The notes under the pieces were generated by a model that was not told the DNA's origin, did not search any database, and was given only the letters and a program-made list of their open reading frames with translations. Below, piece by piece: positions 35,801 through 44,212 of a DNA stretch of 64,000 nt. Source of the stretch: Legionella santicrucis (lineage in GTDB: Bacteria; Pseudomonadota; Gammaproteobacteria; Legionellales; Legionellaceae). Both the position numbers and the translations under genes were made by a program. Numbering within the stretch: position 1 is the stretch's first letter; each line of letters starts with the position of its first letter. Where the stretch lies: NCBI RefSeq assembly GCF_001468135.1, contig NZ_LNYU01000012.1:1-64000 (forward strand). Direction: 5' to 3'.

Positions 35801-36121
35801 ATTGATTTTGCGCTTGAGCAAGAACGCGAATATCAACGTCAACCTAAAGATGCAATCTATGAAGCTGCTTTATTACGTTTTAGGCCGATTCTAATGACGA
35901 CGATGGCTTCTATGCTCGGTGCAATCCCTTTAGCTTTAAGTCATGGTATAGGAGGTGAGTTACGTCGTCCTCTGGGTATCGCTATTATTGGTGGATTAAT
36001 TGTGAGTCAATTAATCACTTTATATACAACTCCTATTATTTATCTTACTTTTGATCGTATATCGCGTAAGGTAATGGGCTATGGTAAACACAATCCTAAT
36101 GCTTCGGGGGCTGGATTGTGA
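32891..36121 (+). CDS. mdtB: RND efflux pump, MdtB-like, with Ser/Thr-rich insertion
   Basis: This 1076-residue inner-membrane pump has the RND pattern: a first helix, a large porter domain, six helices, a second porter domain and a further helix block. Motifs include PTIQVSTFYPGASPDVM, GFVVDDAIVMIENIMRYIEMG with the helix-4 Asp pair of the proton relay, and KNAIMMIDFALEQE. It forms a trimer, probably with its paralogue. It is longer than usual because of a Ser/Thr/Asn-rich insertion at about residues 770-825 in the second porter/docking region. The start is one base after the adaptor's stop, and its TGA overlaps the GTG of the next pump. Confidence 0.92.
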   Translation: MSISGPFIARAIATSLLMFAIFLTGVLSYKLLPVSALPEVEYPTIQVSTFYPGASPDVMSTTVTAPLERQFGQMPGLDQMTSNSSTGSSIITLQFNLNMSLDVAEQEVQQAINAASSYLPTALPNPPIYSKVNPADTPILTLALTTNTLPLTKVEDYAETRLVPKISQLLGVGLVSIGGGHRPAVRIQANPDALSAYGLTMENIRTLVMASNVNAAKGNFDGPRLAYTINSNDQLLSAADYRPLIIAYQNGAPVRLSDVARVIDGSENNMQAAWMNKEPAIIINIQRQPGANVIEVTERVKKLLQQMRAAIPAGVDVKILTDRTTSIRASVENVQLELLLSVVLVVMVIFLFLRKLSATIIPSISVPLALVGTLGLMYLLGFSLNNLTLMGLTIAAGFVVDDAIVMIENIMRYIEMGEKPIDASHKGAAQIGFTIISLSISLVAVLIPLLFMGDVVGRLFREFALTLTITIAISAFVSLTLTPMLCSRILKPHSESHATRLEQFLEKKLNYFVDYYKRSLGWVLSRQPLILLVFFITVLITSILLYFIPKGFFPIQDTGVIQGISVASDSVSFQEMANRQQALVNAVLTDPAVENVSSFIGIDGTNVTLNNGRILINLKPLDERLGVTDVMNHLRSKVQQVVGATLYMQPVQDLTIDTLTSRTQFQYSISAPDKEEVTKWSNLMLEKMHQIPILKDVNTDQQNNGLVTAIDIDRDTAYRLGITMQMIDDTLYDSFGQRQISIMFTQRNQYRVVLEVFPSLQRETVAFDNIYINSTITTNPNSTVTTAPVPNSPTTSYRVANPSVSSSLNLGSTTGVSISGSVPIKTFANLKQKVAPLVIAHKDQFPSATLSFNLAHNASLGDAVTQIEAAKKSLNLPLSVEADFQGTTKSFQKSLANEGWLVFAAVVVVYIILGVLYESYIHPLTILSTLPSASMGALLALYLSGNELTIIALIAIILLIGLVLKNAIMMIDFALEQEREYQRQPKDAIYEAALLRFRPILMTTMASMLGAIPLALSHGIGGELRRPLGIAIIGGLIVSQLITLYTTPIIYLTFDRISRKVMGYGKHNPNASGAGL

Positions 36122-39100
36122 ATTTATCATCCCTATTTATTAAGAAACCTATAGCAACTATTTTGTTAGCATTAGGTTTAAGTTTTGCAGGAATTCTTGC
36201 CTTTGATTTATTGCCTGTAGCTCCATTGCCTCAGATTGATTTTCCGACAATTACAGTACAAGCCCAGTTACCTGGAGGGAGCCCAGAAATCATGGCGACT
36301 TCAGTTGCTGCACCCTTAGAACGGCAGATAGGGCGAATTGCAGGAATTTCTCAGCTTACTTCTTCAAGTACTTTAGGACAAACAAGCATCATAGTACAAT
36401 TTGATTTGTCACGTAATATTGATGGGGCAGCTCGTGATATCCAAGCAGCAATTAATGCCGCAATGAGTCAGTTGCCTACAAATTTAACGAACAATCCTAC
36501 CTATCGCAAGGTGAATCCTGCTGATGCTCCGATTATGATTCTTGCATTGACTTCGGATAAATTTACTCCAGGACAATTATATGACGTGGCATCAACTCTG
36601 TTACAACAGAAGATTTTGCGTATTGAGGGAGTAGGTCAGGTAAATGTGGGAGGAAGTTCATTACCTGCGGTACGGGTTGAAATAAATCCTACTGCTTTAA
36701 ATAAATACGGAATAGGACTAAATCAATTAGGAACAATCATTGCAGATGCTAATGTGAATTTGGCAAAGGGGCAACTCATTCATGATCAGACTGTTTCAGT
36801 AATTAAAAGTAATGATCAGATGCTCAAGGCATCAGAATACGCTCCACTGATTATTAGCTACTTCGATAACCAGCCTGTGCGCCTATCAGATGTAGCTCAT
36901 GTTTATGATTCTGTTGCTGATGTACATACGGCGGGCCTAGCAAATGGTAAACCTGCAGTGCTCTTGGTTTTATTTAAACAACCAGGAGCAAATGTGATTA
37001 AAACTGTCGATCACGTAAGAGAAATTTTACCGCAACTTGAGGCCTCTATGCCAAAGAACATCCAATTAAATATTTTAATGGATAGAACCTCAACAATTCG
37101 CACTTCATTGCATGATGTAGAGCTTACTCTATTTATTTCCATGTGTTTGGTTATTTTTGTCACTTATCTTTTTCTTGGTAGCTTCAGAGCAATGATGATT
37201 CCGGGTATTGCTGTACCATTATCTTTGCTTGGAACTTTTGCCGTTATGAAATTATTAAATTACAGTCTTGATAACTTATCGCTCATGGCTTTAACCATTT
37301 CTACAGGATTTGTAGTGGATGATGCTGTTGTAGTATTGGAAAACATTTCACGCCATATTGCACTGGGTAAAAAACCATTACAAGCTGCTTTTGATGGATC
37401 CAAAGAAATAGGTTTTACGGTACTTTCTATTAGCATCTCTTTAATTGCAGTTTTCATTCCAGTTTTACTGATGGGAGGGATTGTCGGCCGCTTGTTTCGT
37501 GAGTTTGTAGTGACACTATCCATAGCAATATTGATTTCACTTGTTATTTCATTAACATTGACTCCTATGATGTGCTCGCGAATGTTGCGTGAGGATGAGG
37601 GAGAACAAAGCAATTTTTTTATGCGTTTTACTGAACGAGTACGATTACGTTATGCTAATGGCTTACACTGGGCATTATTTCATCCAAGCTTCATGTTGTT
37701 TCTTATGTTTGCCACAATTGTTTTAACTATTTATTTATTTGTCATTATCCCCAAAGGTTTTTTTCCCCAACAAAATACAGATAGGATCGCCGGGACTTTG
37801 CGAGCAGATCAAGATATCTCTTTTCAAGCAATGAGGAAAAAATTAAGTCAATTTGTTTCGAAAATAAAAGAAGATACCGCTGTAGCAAATGTTGCCGCAT
37901 TTATAGGAAGTGGTCCAGGAAATAATACAACGAATACGGGAACTGTATTTATCATATTGAAACCATTAAAAGCTGATAGTCCTACGAGCGATCAGGTTGT
38001 CGGCCGTTTGCGAAAAGAATTATCTTCAATTTCTGGTGCAACTTTATATATGCAGTCAGCCCAAGATTTAACTATTGGTGGCCGAGCTGCTGCAGCCCAA
38101 TTTCAGTACACGGTTTCTGCTGATAATTTGCAAGATCTTGCGATCTGGACCCCTCATATCATGGAACAGTTATCAAAAATTCATGGAATTGTTGATTTGA
38201 ATAATGATCAGCTTAATCATGGCTTGCAAACCTATGTCAACGTAGATCATGATACTGCATCGCGTTTTGGCATTACACCACAACAGATTGACCAAGTGCT
38301 TTATCATGCTTTTGGACAAAGTCAGATTTCAGTGATGTATATGCCAATGAATCAATATTATGTGGTCATGAATGTCGCTCAAAAATATTGGCAATATCCT
38401 TCTGTTTTAGATGAAATCTATGTCAAATCCTCAGCGGGTTATGAGGTTCCTTTATCTGCGTTTGCCAGTTTTAAGGCGGGTTCTACTTTATTGTCTGTCA
38501 ACCATCAAGGTCTAGCTCCTGCGGCAACATTCTCATTTAATTTAGCACCAGGAAGCTCTCTTGGTGGCGTAGTGAATAAAATTACTGCTATGGTTAATAA
38601 ATTGGATTTACCACCAACCATGCGTGGATCATTTCAAGGTACTGCACAAGCATTTCAGGAGTCTTTTAAAAATGAAAAATTTTTGATTTTAACTGCGATC
38701 TTGGCCGTTTATATTGTACTTGGAATGCTTTATGAAAGCTTAGTTCATCCTATAACGATTTTGTCTACTTTGCCATCAGCTGGAGTTGGTGCATTATTGG
38801 CATTATTATTATTCAAGTCTGATCTGAGCATTATTGCTCTTATTGGGATGATTCTTCTGATTGGAATTGTGAAAAAAAATGCCATTATGATGATTGATTT
38901 TGCTTTGGAGGCGGAACGCTTGGAGAATAAATCTCCACGTGATGCGATCTATGAAGCGGCACTATTGCGTTTTCGTCCGATTATGATGACTACAATGGCA
39001 GCTATATTAGGTGCTATGCCCTTAATTATTGGGTTTGGTGTTGGTTCTGAATTACGACGTCCCCTGGGTATTGCAATTGTGGGAGGGTTAATTATGAGTC

Positions 39101-39216
39101 AATTATTAACACTCTATACTACTCCAGTAATTTATTTGACAATGGATACCGCAGGAGTTCGGGTTCGTAATTTTATGAAACGGTTTAAATTAAGAGGCGC
39201 CTATGGACACTCATAA
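36118..39216 (+). CDS. mdtC: RND efflux pump, MdtC-like
   Basis: This 1032-residue pump is a paralogue of the preceding one, with the same RND order and motifs: GFVVDDAVVVLENISRHIALG, DLTIGGRAAAAQFQYTVSAD and KNAIMMIDFALEAERLENKSPRD. It starts with GTG in GTGA overlapping the MdtB-like stop. Two nonidentical pumps in tandem are the mark of MdtBC, which work as a heterotrimer and expel bile salts, novobiocin and other compounds in E. coli. It lacks the Ser/Thr-rich insertion. The C-terminus is basic. The 3' end overlaps the channel gene by 14 bases. Confidence 0.92.
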   Translation: MNLSSLFIKKPIATILLALGLSFAGILAFDLLPVAPLPQIDFPTITVQAQLPGGSPEIMATSVAAPLERQIGRIAGISQLTSSSTLGQTSIIVQFDLSRNIDGAARDIQAAINAAMSQLPTNLTNNPTYRKVNPADAPIMILALTSDKFTPGQLYDVASTLLQQKILRIEGVGQVNVGGSSLPAVRVEINPTALNKYGIGLNQLGTIIADANVNLAKGQLIHDQTVSVIKSNDQMLKASEYAPLIISYFDNQPVRLSDVAHVYDSVADVHTAGLANGKPAVLLVLFKQPGANVIKTVDHVREILPQLEASMPKNIQLNILMDRTSTIRTSLHDVELTLFISMCLVIFVTYLFLGSFRAMMIPGIAVPLSLLGTFAVMKLLNYSLDNLSLMALTISTGFVVDDAVVVLENISRHIALGKKPLQAAFDGSKEIGFTVLSISISLIAVFIPVLLMGGIVGRLFREFVVTLSIAILISLVISLTLTPMMCSRMLREDEGEQSNFFMRFTERVRLRYANGLHWALFHPSFMLFLMFATIVLTIYLFVIIPKGFFPQQNTDRIAGTLRADQDISFQAMRKKLSQFVSKIKEDTAVANVAAFIGSGPGNNTTNTGTVFIILKPLKADSPTSDQVVGRLRKELSSISGATLYMQSAQDLTIGGRAAAAQFQYTVSADNLQDLAIWTPHIMEQLSKIHGIVDLNNDQLNHGLQTYVNVDHDTASRFGITPQQIDQVLYHAFGQSQISVMYMPMNQYYVVMNVAQKYWQYPSVLDEIYVKSSAGYEVPLSAFASFKAGSTLLSVNHQGLAPAATFSFNLAPGSSLGGVVNKITAMVNKLDLPPTMRGSFQGTAQAFQESFKNEKFLILTAILAVYIVLGMLYESLVHPITILSTLPSAGVGALLALLLFKSDLSIIALIGMILLIGIVKKNAIMMIDFALEAERLENKSPRDAIYEAALLRFRPIMMTTMAAILGAMPLIIGFGVGSELRRPLGIAIVGGLIMSQLLTLYTTPVIYLTMDTAGVRVRNFMKRFKLRGAYGHS

Positions 39217-40810
39217 TCTATATAGCCAGGGAGAAAGAAAGTTCAACCTAATAAAATACTATCAAAAATCCCATATCACTTCGATCCAACATTTTTTATT
39301 AAAAAAATATGTGCTTTTAACTTTAGTATTATCTCTACTTTCGTCATGTATGGTTGGTCCTAATTATGTTCCTCCAAAACTTGTAGTGCCACCACAATTT
39401 AAAGAAGCCAAAGGTAAAAAAGTCCTAGAAGCTAAGCGTAAAAATTGGAAACCCATTAAACCTCAAGATGATATAGAGCGCGGGCAATGGTGGAAGGTAT
39501 TCAATGATCCTGTATTAAATGAATTGGAAGAGCAACTGTATCATTACAACCAAAGTATTGTTAGTGCAGAAGCTAATTTCAGCCAGTCACTGGCAATTGT
39601 TGATCAGGCTCGCGCGAGTTTATATCCAACATTAGTAGGTGCGGGTAGCGTATTCAGGCAGCGGCAAGCTGGGGGATCTACAACAATTATCAGTTCCTCT
39701 GGATCTAGTGAAGGTACGGCAACGACAAATATTGTACCTGTAGCAAATACAACAACCATTTATACTGGATTTTTGAATGCAAATTGGGAGCCTGATATTT
39801 GGGGTTTGGTTCGTCGAACCATAGAAGCAAATCTTTCTTTAGCCGAGTCTAATGAGGCTTTAATTGGTGTGACCCGTTTATCAGCTCAAGGTGCTTTAGC
39901 ACAATATTATTTTGAACTTCGTGCATTGGATAAAAGTCAAAAATATTTAGATGAAACAGTAATTGCCTATCAAAAATTGTTACAATTTACACGCAATCAA
40001 TATACTTCTGGTGTTGCTTCTCGTGCCGATGTAGTCCAGGCGCAAATTCAACTTGAGACAGCTCAGACTTCCGCTATTAATAATGGTATTTTACGAGGTC
40101 AATATGAGCATGCTATTGCTGTACTCATGGGAAGACCTCCTGCTTATTTCTCATTAAAACCTGCGATTTTAAAATTGAAGCCACCTCCAATTCCTCTTCA
40201 AGTTCCTTCTGAATGGCTTGAACGTAGGCCGGATATTGCACAAGCGGAACGTTTGGTGCAACAAGCAAGTGCATTGATTGGTGTAGCTGTTGCTGCTTAC
40301 TTTCCAACATTGACCTTGACTGGTACCACAAGTGCTGCAGGTCATAGTTTCCATCAGTTGATTCATAAACCATCAATCAGTTGGTCTGCTGGTATGCAAT
40401 TAGCGGAGACTATATTGGATGGTGGGTATCGTGCAGCAGGGGTACGAGCAGCAAAAGAACAGTATGTTGCCCAAGTTGCAAATTATCGTCAAGTGGTTCT
40501 CAATGCATTTCAAGATGTTGAAGACAATCTTATTTCATTGCGTCTTCTGGAAAAACAAAGCATTGTGCAAGATAAACAAGCAGCTGATGCAATCTATGCA
40601 CTTAAGCTCACTAAAAATCAATATAAAGCAGGAACTTTGCCTTATGCTAATATACTTACAGCTCAGATTAGCGCACTAGCAGCAGAACAAGCGGCGACGC
40701 AGATAGATGGGTTACAAATGGCATCAGCAGTGAGTTTAATTAAAGCATTAGGGGGCGGTTGGGTAGCTAATGTTGCTTTACCCCCTAAAGTAAAAAATAA
40801 AAAAGGATAG
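39203..40810 (+). CDS. Outer-membrane efflux lipoprotein (NodT/OprM family)
   Basis: This 535-residue channel has two TolC-type domains. The N-terminal lipobox is LLSSCMVGPNYVPPKL (Cys at about 49). Inside, QGALAQYYFELRALDKSQKYLDE and TLTGTTSAAG belong to the duplicated helical barrel, and WLERRPDIAQAERLVQQASALIG is the family signature. It is the outer-membrane exit of the four-gene efflux system. The signal peptide has an unusually long, basic N-terminal region of about 36 residues before the hydrophobic core. ATG 39203 has AAGAGG upstream and is inside the previous gene's end. No in-frame ATG fits better. Confidence 0.92.
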   Translation: MDTHNLYSQGERKFNLIKYYQKSHITSIQHFLLKKYVLLTLVLSLLSSCMVGPNYVPPKLVVPPQFKEAKGKKVLEAKRKNWKPIKPQDDIERGQWWKVFNDPVLNELEEQLYHYNQSIVSAEANFSQSLAIVDQARASLYPTLVGAGSVFRQRQAGGSTTIISSSGSSEGTATTNIVPVANTTTIYTGFLNANWEPDIWGLVRRTIEANLSLAESNEALIGVTRLSAQGALAQYYFELRALDKSQKYLDETVIAYQKLLQFTRNQYTSGVASRADVVQAQIQLETAQTSAINNGILRGQYEHAIAVLMGRPPAYFSLKPAILKLKPPPIPLQVPSEWLERRPDIAQAERLVQQASALIGVAVAAYFPTLTLTGTTSAAGHSFHQLIHKPSISWSAGMQLAETILDGGYRAAGVRAAKEQYVAQVANYRQVVLNAFQDVEDNLISLRLLEKQSIVQDKQAADAIYALKLTKNQYKAGTLPYANILTAQISALAAEQAATQIDGLQMASAVSLIKALGGGWVANVALPPKVKNKKG

Positions 40811-40835
40811 CGGCTGTTGGATGGTTTATCAATGA

Positions 40836-40849
40836 TTACTAATTAGTAA
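40836..40849. promoter_or_regulatory. 14-bp perfect palindrome, possible operator
   Basis: TTACTAATTAGTAA reads the same on both strands. It lies 26 bases after the efflux channel stop and 50 bases before a good promoter for the next gene. It could be bound by a regulator of the following gene, or may be the end of the efflux transcript. No function proven. Confidence 0.35.
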
Positions 40850-40898
40850 CATTTTGAAAAGTAAAGAAATATTATTATTTTAACTTTAACTAAAATAA

Positions 40899-40927
40899 TT
40901 GACTTCAGTTTATTTCCCCGATATTAT
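40899..40927 (+). promoter_or_regulatory. Sigma-70-type promoter
   Basis: TTGACT at 40899-40904 and TATTAT at 40922-40927 are separated by exactly 17 bases. The next ATG is at 40957, with GGTGAG about 6 bases before it. This is the clearest protein-gene promoter in the window, and it drives the unknown membrane-protein gene(s). Confidence 0.7.
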
Positions 40928-40956
40928 GAGCAATAATTACTCATGGTGAGAAATTT

Positions 40957-41481
40957 ATGCTGGGATTAGCAGCCTTAGATGATTTATCTTATGTATTGGA
41001 TAGTAGTAACGATCTGCCTGAGGATCTTTGTTTTTCTGGTGAGTTAAGACGATTTATCAAAACTTATAACAAAAGACCGGGCTTTTTTAAGCCTTATCAA
41101 AATGGCAAAGAGTTTGCGGGTGGAGTGATTGCACCAGTTGTTTACCCGCTAGGATTAACCTTTTTAGGTACCATGGGTGTGCTTATTACCGCTATTGCGC
41201 CAGCGTTTTGTGTAGGGAGTTTGTTGTTTGCACTCGGCGCGGCTGCTTTTGGTATCTCAGAACTCAGTGAAAATGCTCTAGACGTTGCTGCTCTTTCTTT
41301 ATATGTTACAGGTTATGCGCTTGTTTTATCTACAGCAAGTTTTTTATTAGCGATTCTTAGTATTCCTTGTTCATTAGCTTCTTTGGGGACACGTACTCTT
41401 TCTACTGCAGGTTCACAGCTCATTGAGTGTATGGATGATGGTGTAACGAATGAAAACAAGAATGTCTTTTTAAAAGCATAG
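40957..41481 (+). CDS. Hypothetical membrane protein (174 aa)
   Basis: I do not recognise this protein. It has a charged N-terminal third (LDDLSYVLDSSNDLPEDLC, KTYNKRPGFFKPYQNGKEFAGG), then three or four strongly hydrophobic segments between about residues 50 and 145 (APVVYPLGLTFLGTMGVLITAIAP, FCVGSLLFALGAAAFGIS, ALSLYVTGYALVLSTASFLLAILS), and a short acidic C-terminus (ECMDDGVTNENK). There is no signal peptide. Small multi-helix proteins of this style, with polar ends, include known Legionella effectors that insert in host membranes; that is only a possibility. Transcribed from a clear promoter and followed at 50 bases by another unknown gene. Confidence 0.6.
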   Translation: MLGLAALDDLSYVLDSSNDLPEDLCFSGELRRFIKTYNKRPGFFKPYQNGKEFAGGVIAPVVYPLGLTFLGTMGVLITAIAPAFCVGSLLFALGAAAFGISELSENALDVAALSLYVTGYALVLSTASFLLAILSIPCSLASLGTRTLSTAGSQLIECMDDGVTNENKNVFLKA

Positions 41482-41531
41482 TAAATCAGAGTGTATCCAT
41501 TGGGATAGAATAATAAGCACTATAATTTTTA

Positions 41532-42410
41532 ATGCCGGGGGAGACTGTGCCAGCATTTACTCGCTTATGTAAAAATGTTTATATTAGTGTAGCTCATAAT
41601 ACGGTAACTCTATATGTGCCCAAAACAGTACCTTGGTATTCTTTATATCAACAAATAATACAATCAAATTATTATGATTCCACTCAATCTATACTAAAAC
41701 CTATTTGGCCCTTACGGATATATAATCCATTTGATCCGCAAGACCCTTTTGTTAAAAGATTATCACCGGTACAACCTGTTCATCGTACGTATCCAGATCA
41801 TGAGTATTATCATGATGATGCTTTGGACAGAGAAATCACTCATTTTCATATGAAATTTACTAGAAACATTAGTGCCCAAGACTTTGATGTGTTTTTAACT
41901 ATTTTAGTTGAGAAAGATATAATTGATAGAAATGAAAAGGAGGATTGCTTCATTGCGTTTATGCATGCAAGCCAAGATGCAGTTTCGAAATTTTATGATG
42001 AGTTAGCTGTGGTTCAGCTAAAAGCACTTGCATTGAGGGAAAAGGCTAAAACCAATCCTCAAACGTATCAGAAAGCCGCTGATGCGGCTGTAGAACTTTA
42101 TGATACTTTAAAGAGTGAAGCAAAGACCTACTTCAATAACAAAAATGCAAAAAATTATGAGTTATTTCGTACCAATTGTAAAAAAGCCATAAAAAAAGCA
42201 TCTATTGAACTTAATAATCATCGTGGTTGGGGCGATGTATTGCTTAATGTTACTGCAGCTATTCTTGGTTTAGGAATTTTTTATGCTGTTGCTCTAGGAG
42301 TTAATTATGTTTGGACCCACGGGGAGCATTTGTTTTTTCATTGTGATACGGATTCTATAAAAAAAATTAAAAAGCTCGAAGAGGCTCAGTCTGAGCTATT
42401 GAGGATTTAA
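41532..42410 (+). CDS. Hypothetical protein with a C-terminal membrane helix (292 aa)
   Basis: This unknown protein starts with soluble, Tyr- and Pro-rich sequence (PLRIYNPFDPQDPFVKRL, HRTYPDHEYYHDDAL). It continues with a long helical middle rich in Lys, Glu and Ala (about 150-225), and near the C-terminus it has one transmembrane helix (DVLLNVTAAILGLGIFYAVALGVNYVW), followed by a charged, predicted coiled-coil tail (IKKIKKLEEAQSELLRI). There is no signal peptide. A GTG at 41547 has GGGGGAG 3 bases upstream and may be the true start instead of ATG 41532. A tail-anchored host-membrane effector is imaginable, but nothing proves it. Confidence 0.6.
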   Translation: MPGETVPAFTRLCKNVYISVAHNTVTLYVPKTVPWYSLYQQIIQSNYYDSTQSILKPIWPLRIYNPFDPQDPFVKRLSPVQPVHRTYPDHEYYHDDALDREITHFHMKFTRNISAQDFDVFLTILVEKDIIDRNEKEDCFIAFMHASQDAVSKFYDELAVVQLKALALREKAKTNPQTYQKAADAAVELYDTLKSEAKTYFNNKNAKNYELFRTNCKKAIKKASIELNNHRGWGDVLLNVTAAILGLGIFYAVALGVNYVWTHGEHLFFHCDTDSIKKIKKLEEAQSELLRI

Positions 42411-42541
42411 CACTGATTTTCGATTTGGGGTTTATATGAATCAAATGACAATCTATGATTGTTTAAGCTACTAAATTGAATCAGCCTCTATTTTCGAGTA
42501 CCATTCTGTTATTTAGAGTCTCATTAAGTTTAATTAAAAAT

Positions 42542-42964
42542 ATGTCTAATGCTAAAATTCTTATTGTTTGGTCAAATTATTACGAAGAGCTTGCTGAAAA
42601 ACAATTAGCAAGTTGCTTAAATTTATTAAAATCATCCGCATATGAATACCAAGTTGAAACAGTGAATGCCGGAACTTATGAAATTCCAGCTGTTATTCAG
42701 CATTATCATAGCCATAATCCATTTGATGGTTACATTCCCTTAAGCTTATTACTCAAAGGAAAAACGGATCATTATGAGTTCATTTGGGAGCATGTAAAAG
42801 AATGCTTTATTCAATTTGCCATGAATGGTTTAATGATTGGTAATGGTATTATTTCTGCTCCTAGCATGGAATTATTACGAGAGCGAGTTGAAAATGGTGA
42901 AAGGGTGCGGGAAGCGTTCCAAGCAATTACGTATCTCATACAACTTACAAAAAATAGATGTTAA
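42542..42964 (+). CDS. Lumazine-synthase-like protein 1
   Basis: This 140-residue protein resembles 6,7-dimethyl-8-ribityllumazine synthase, the penultimate enzyme of riboflavin synthesis. The match follows the family order: AKILIVWSNYYEELAEKQLA, NAGTYEIPAVIQ (family GAFEIP), FDGYIPLSLLLKGKTDHYEF (family GxVIRGxTxHF, with the catalytic-type His kept), and MIGNGIISAPSMELLRER (family GxLT...ER). Thus most ligand-contact positions are present but substituted. I begin at ATG 42542; a TTG at 42476 would add 22 residues. The gene is followed three bases later by a paralogue. Function may have left riboflavin synthesis; structure would need testing. Confidence 0.7.
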   Translation: MSNAKILIVWSNYYEELAEKQLASCLNLLKSSAYEYQVETVNAGTYEIPAVIQHYHSHNPFDGYIPLSLLLKGKTDHYEFIWEHVKECFIQFAMNGLMIGNGIISAPSMELLRERVENGERVREAFQAITYLIQLTKNRC

Positions 42965-42967
42965 TCT

Positions 42968-43396
42968 ATGGCAAAAATTTTAATTATTTCATCTTGCATC
43001 CATAAGGAATTATCAGCCCAACAACTTTCCTATTGCATTGATGTTGTTAAAGGCTCTGATTATGAGTATCAAATTGAGTCATTACAAGCTGGAACTTATG
43101 AGATTCCGTTCGTTATTAATACATTTCAGAAAAAAAATCCATTTGATGGTTACATTGCCTTAGGGCTGGTTTTGAATTCAAATAGAGATCACTATAATTA
43201 TATTATGTCTCATATTAATACTTGTTTTACCCAATTTGCGTTAAATGATGTTATTGTAGGCAACGGAATTATTTCAGGCAGTGATCTGGATGATTTATCT
43301 GATAAAGTAAATAGTTCTAATCCTTGTTTTTCAGCTTATACATCAGCATTTAATGCGGTTGATTATTTGATTCAATTAAAAAATAGGATTTTGTAA
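42968..43396 (+). CDS. Lumazine-synthase-like protein 2 (degenerate)
   Basis: This 142-residue protein is a diverged twin of the previous one: AKILIISSCIHKELSAQQLS, AGTYEIPFVINTF, NPFDGYIALGLVLNSNRDHYNY, VIVGNGIISGSDLDDL. It keeps the EIP turn and a His, but lacks the Gly-x-Thr loop (NSNR replaces GKT) and the Arg near the phosphate site (LSDKVNSS). It is therefore probably not a full catalyst by itself and may associate with its neighbour, since lumazine synthases form pentamers or capsids. Its ATG is four bases after the first stop, so the two are translationally linked. I know no named family for the pair. Confidence 0.7.
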   Translation: MAKILIISSCIHKELSAQQLSYCIDVVKGSDYEYQIESLQAGTYEIPFVINTFQKKNPFDGYIALGLVLNSNRDHYNYIMSHINTCFTQFALNDVIVGNGIISGSDLDDLSDKVNSSNPCFSAYTSAFNAVDYLIQLKNRIL

Positions 43397-43413
43397 AACA
43401 AAGGATTATAGTC

Positions 43414-44205
43414 ATGTTTCAATGGTTAAAAGCATGGCGGCAAAAACGGATTATTCAATACTCCCTGATCACTGAAGCTGAGTGGAATGATGCATTTCAG
43501 CATTTATCACTACTTCAGCGTTTAAGTAAACAGGAAAAAATAAAGCTTAAGCAATTAGCAATTTTATTTCTTCACTACAAATCATTAGAAGGGGGTAATA
43601 ATTTTCAGATCACTACAGCAATGCAATTAAGCATCGCATTGCAGGCTTGTCTTTTGATTTTAAACCTTGGATTAGATTGGTATGATGATTGGGTTTCCGT
43701 AATAATATATCCCGAAGCTTATTCACGACAAAATAAAGTGGTTGATGAATACGGTATTGAACATTTAGGAAATGCTCATTTAAGTGGTGAATCATGGCAG
43801 CGTGGCCCGGTGGTTCTTTCCTGGAATGATGTACTGCATCATGGTGGGACTGATGGACGCAATGTAGTGCTCCATGAGTTCGCGCACAAATTAGATATGC
43901 AAAATGGTAGGGCAAATGGATTTCCTCCACTACATAAAGGGATGTCTGCTTTGCAGTGGGCTACTGAATTTAATGATGCTTATAATGATTTTATCAATCG
44001 CATACAACAAAATGATCCTATCCCCATTAACCATTATGCTGCGACATCTCCAGCTGAGTTTTTTGCTGTTTTAAGCGAATTATTTTTCGAAAGGCCCGAA
44101 ATTATCAGGCATTATTATGCGGGCGTTTATCAGTTGATGGTTCAATTTTACCGTCAAGACCCACTTATAATTAATTCATCTGCGTCCGTTAATGGATACT
44201 TTTAA
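43414..44205 (+). CDS. mtfA: MtfA-type zinc peptidase (M90 family)
   Basis: This 263-residue cytosolic metallopeptidase carries the gluzincin zinc motif VVLHEFAHKLDMQNG at about residues 151-165. SPAEFFAVLSELFFERPEII downstream supplies the third ligand Glu. The preceding GPVVLSWNDVLHHGGTDGRNVV and VVDEYGIEHLGNAHLSGESWQRGPV are typical of MtfA. In E. coli, MtfA cleaves peptides and binds the glucose regulator Mlc. The length is the family's (265). It begins 18 bases after the lumazine-synthase-like pair and may share its transcript. Confidence 0.9.
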   Translation: MFQWLKAWRQKRIIQYSLITEAEWNDAFQHLSLLQRLSKQEKIKLKQLAILFLHYKSLEGGNNFQITTAMQLSIALQACLLILNLGLDWYDDWVSVIIYPEAYSRQNKVVDEYGIEHLGNAHLSGESWQRGPVVLSWNDVLHHGGTDGRNVVLHEFAHKLDMQNGRANGFPPLHKGMSALQWATEFNDAYNDFINRIQQNDPIPINHYAATSPAEFFAVLSELFFERPEIIRHYYAGVYQLMVQFYRQDPLIINSSASVNGYF

Positions 44206-44212
44206 AAGTAAT

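Noticed and set aside
37260-37613. Minus-strand 117-codon frame within the MdtC-like pump
   Set aside because: Similar antisense frames occur at the same place in the paralogous pump, which shows that they arise from the conserved plus-strand codons.
40125-40376. Minus-strand frames inside the efflux channel gene
   Set aside because: They are Gln/Met-rich reverse readings of the TolC-type repeat and have no signal.
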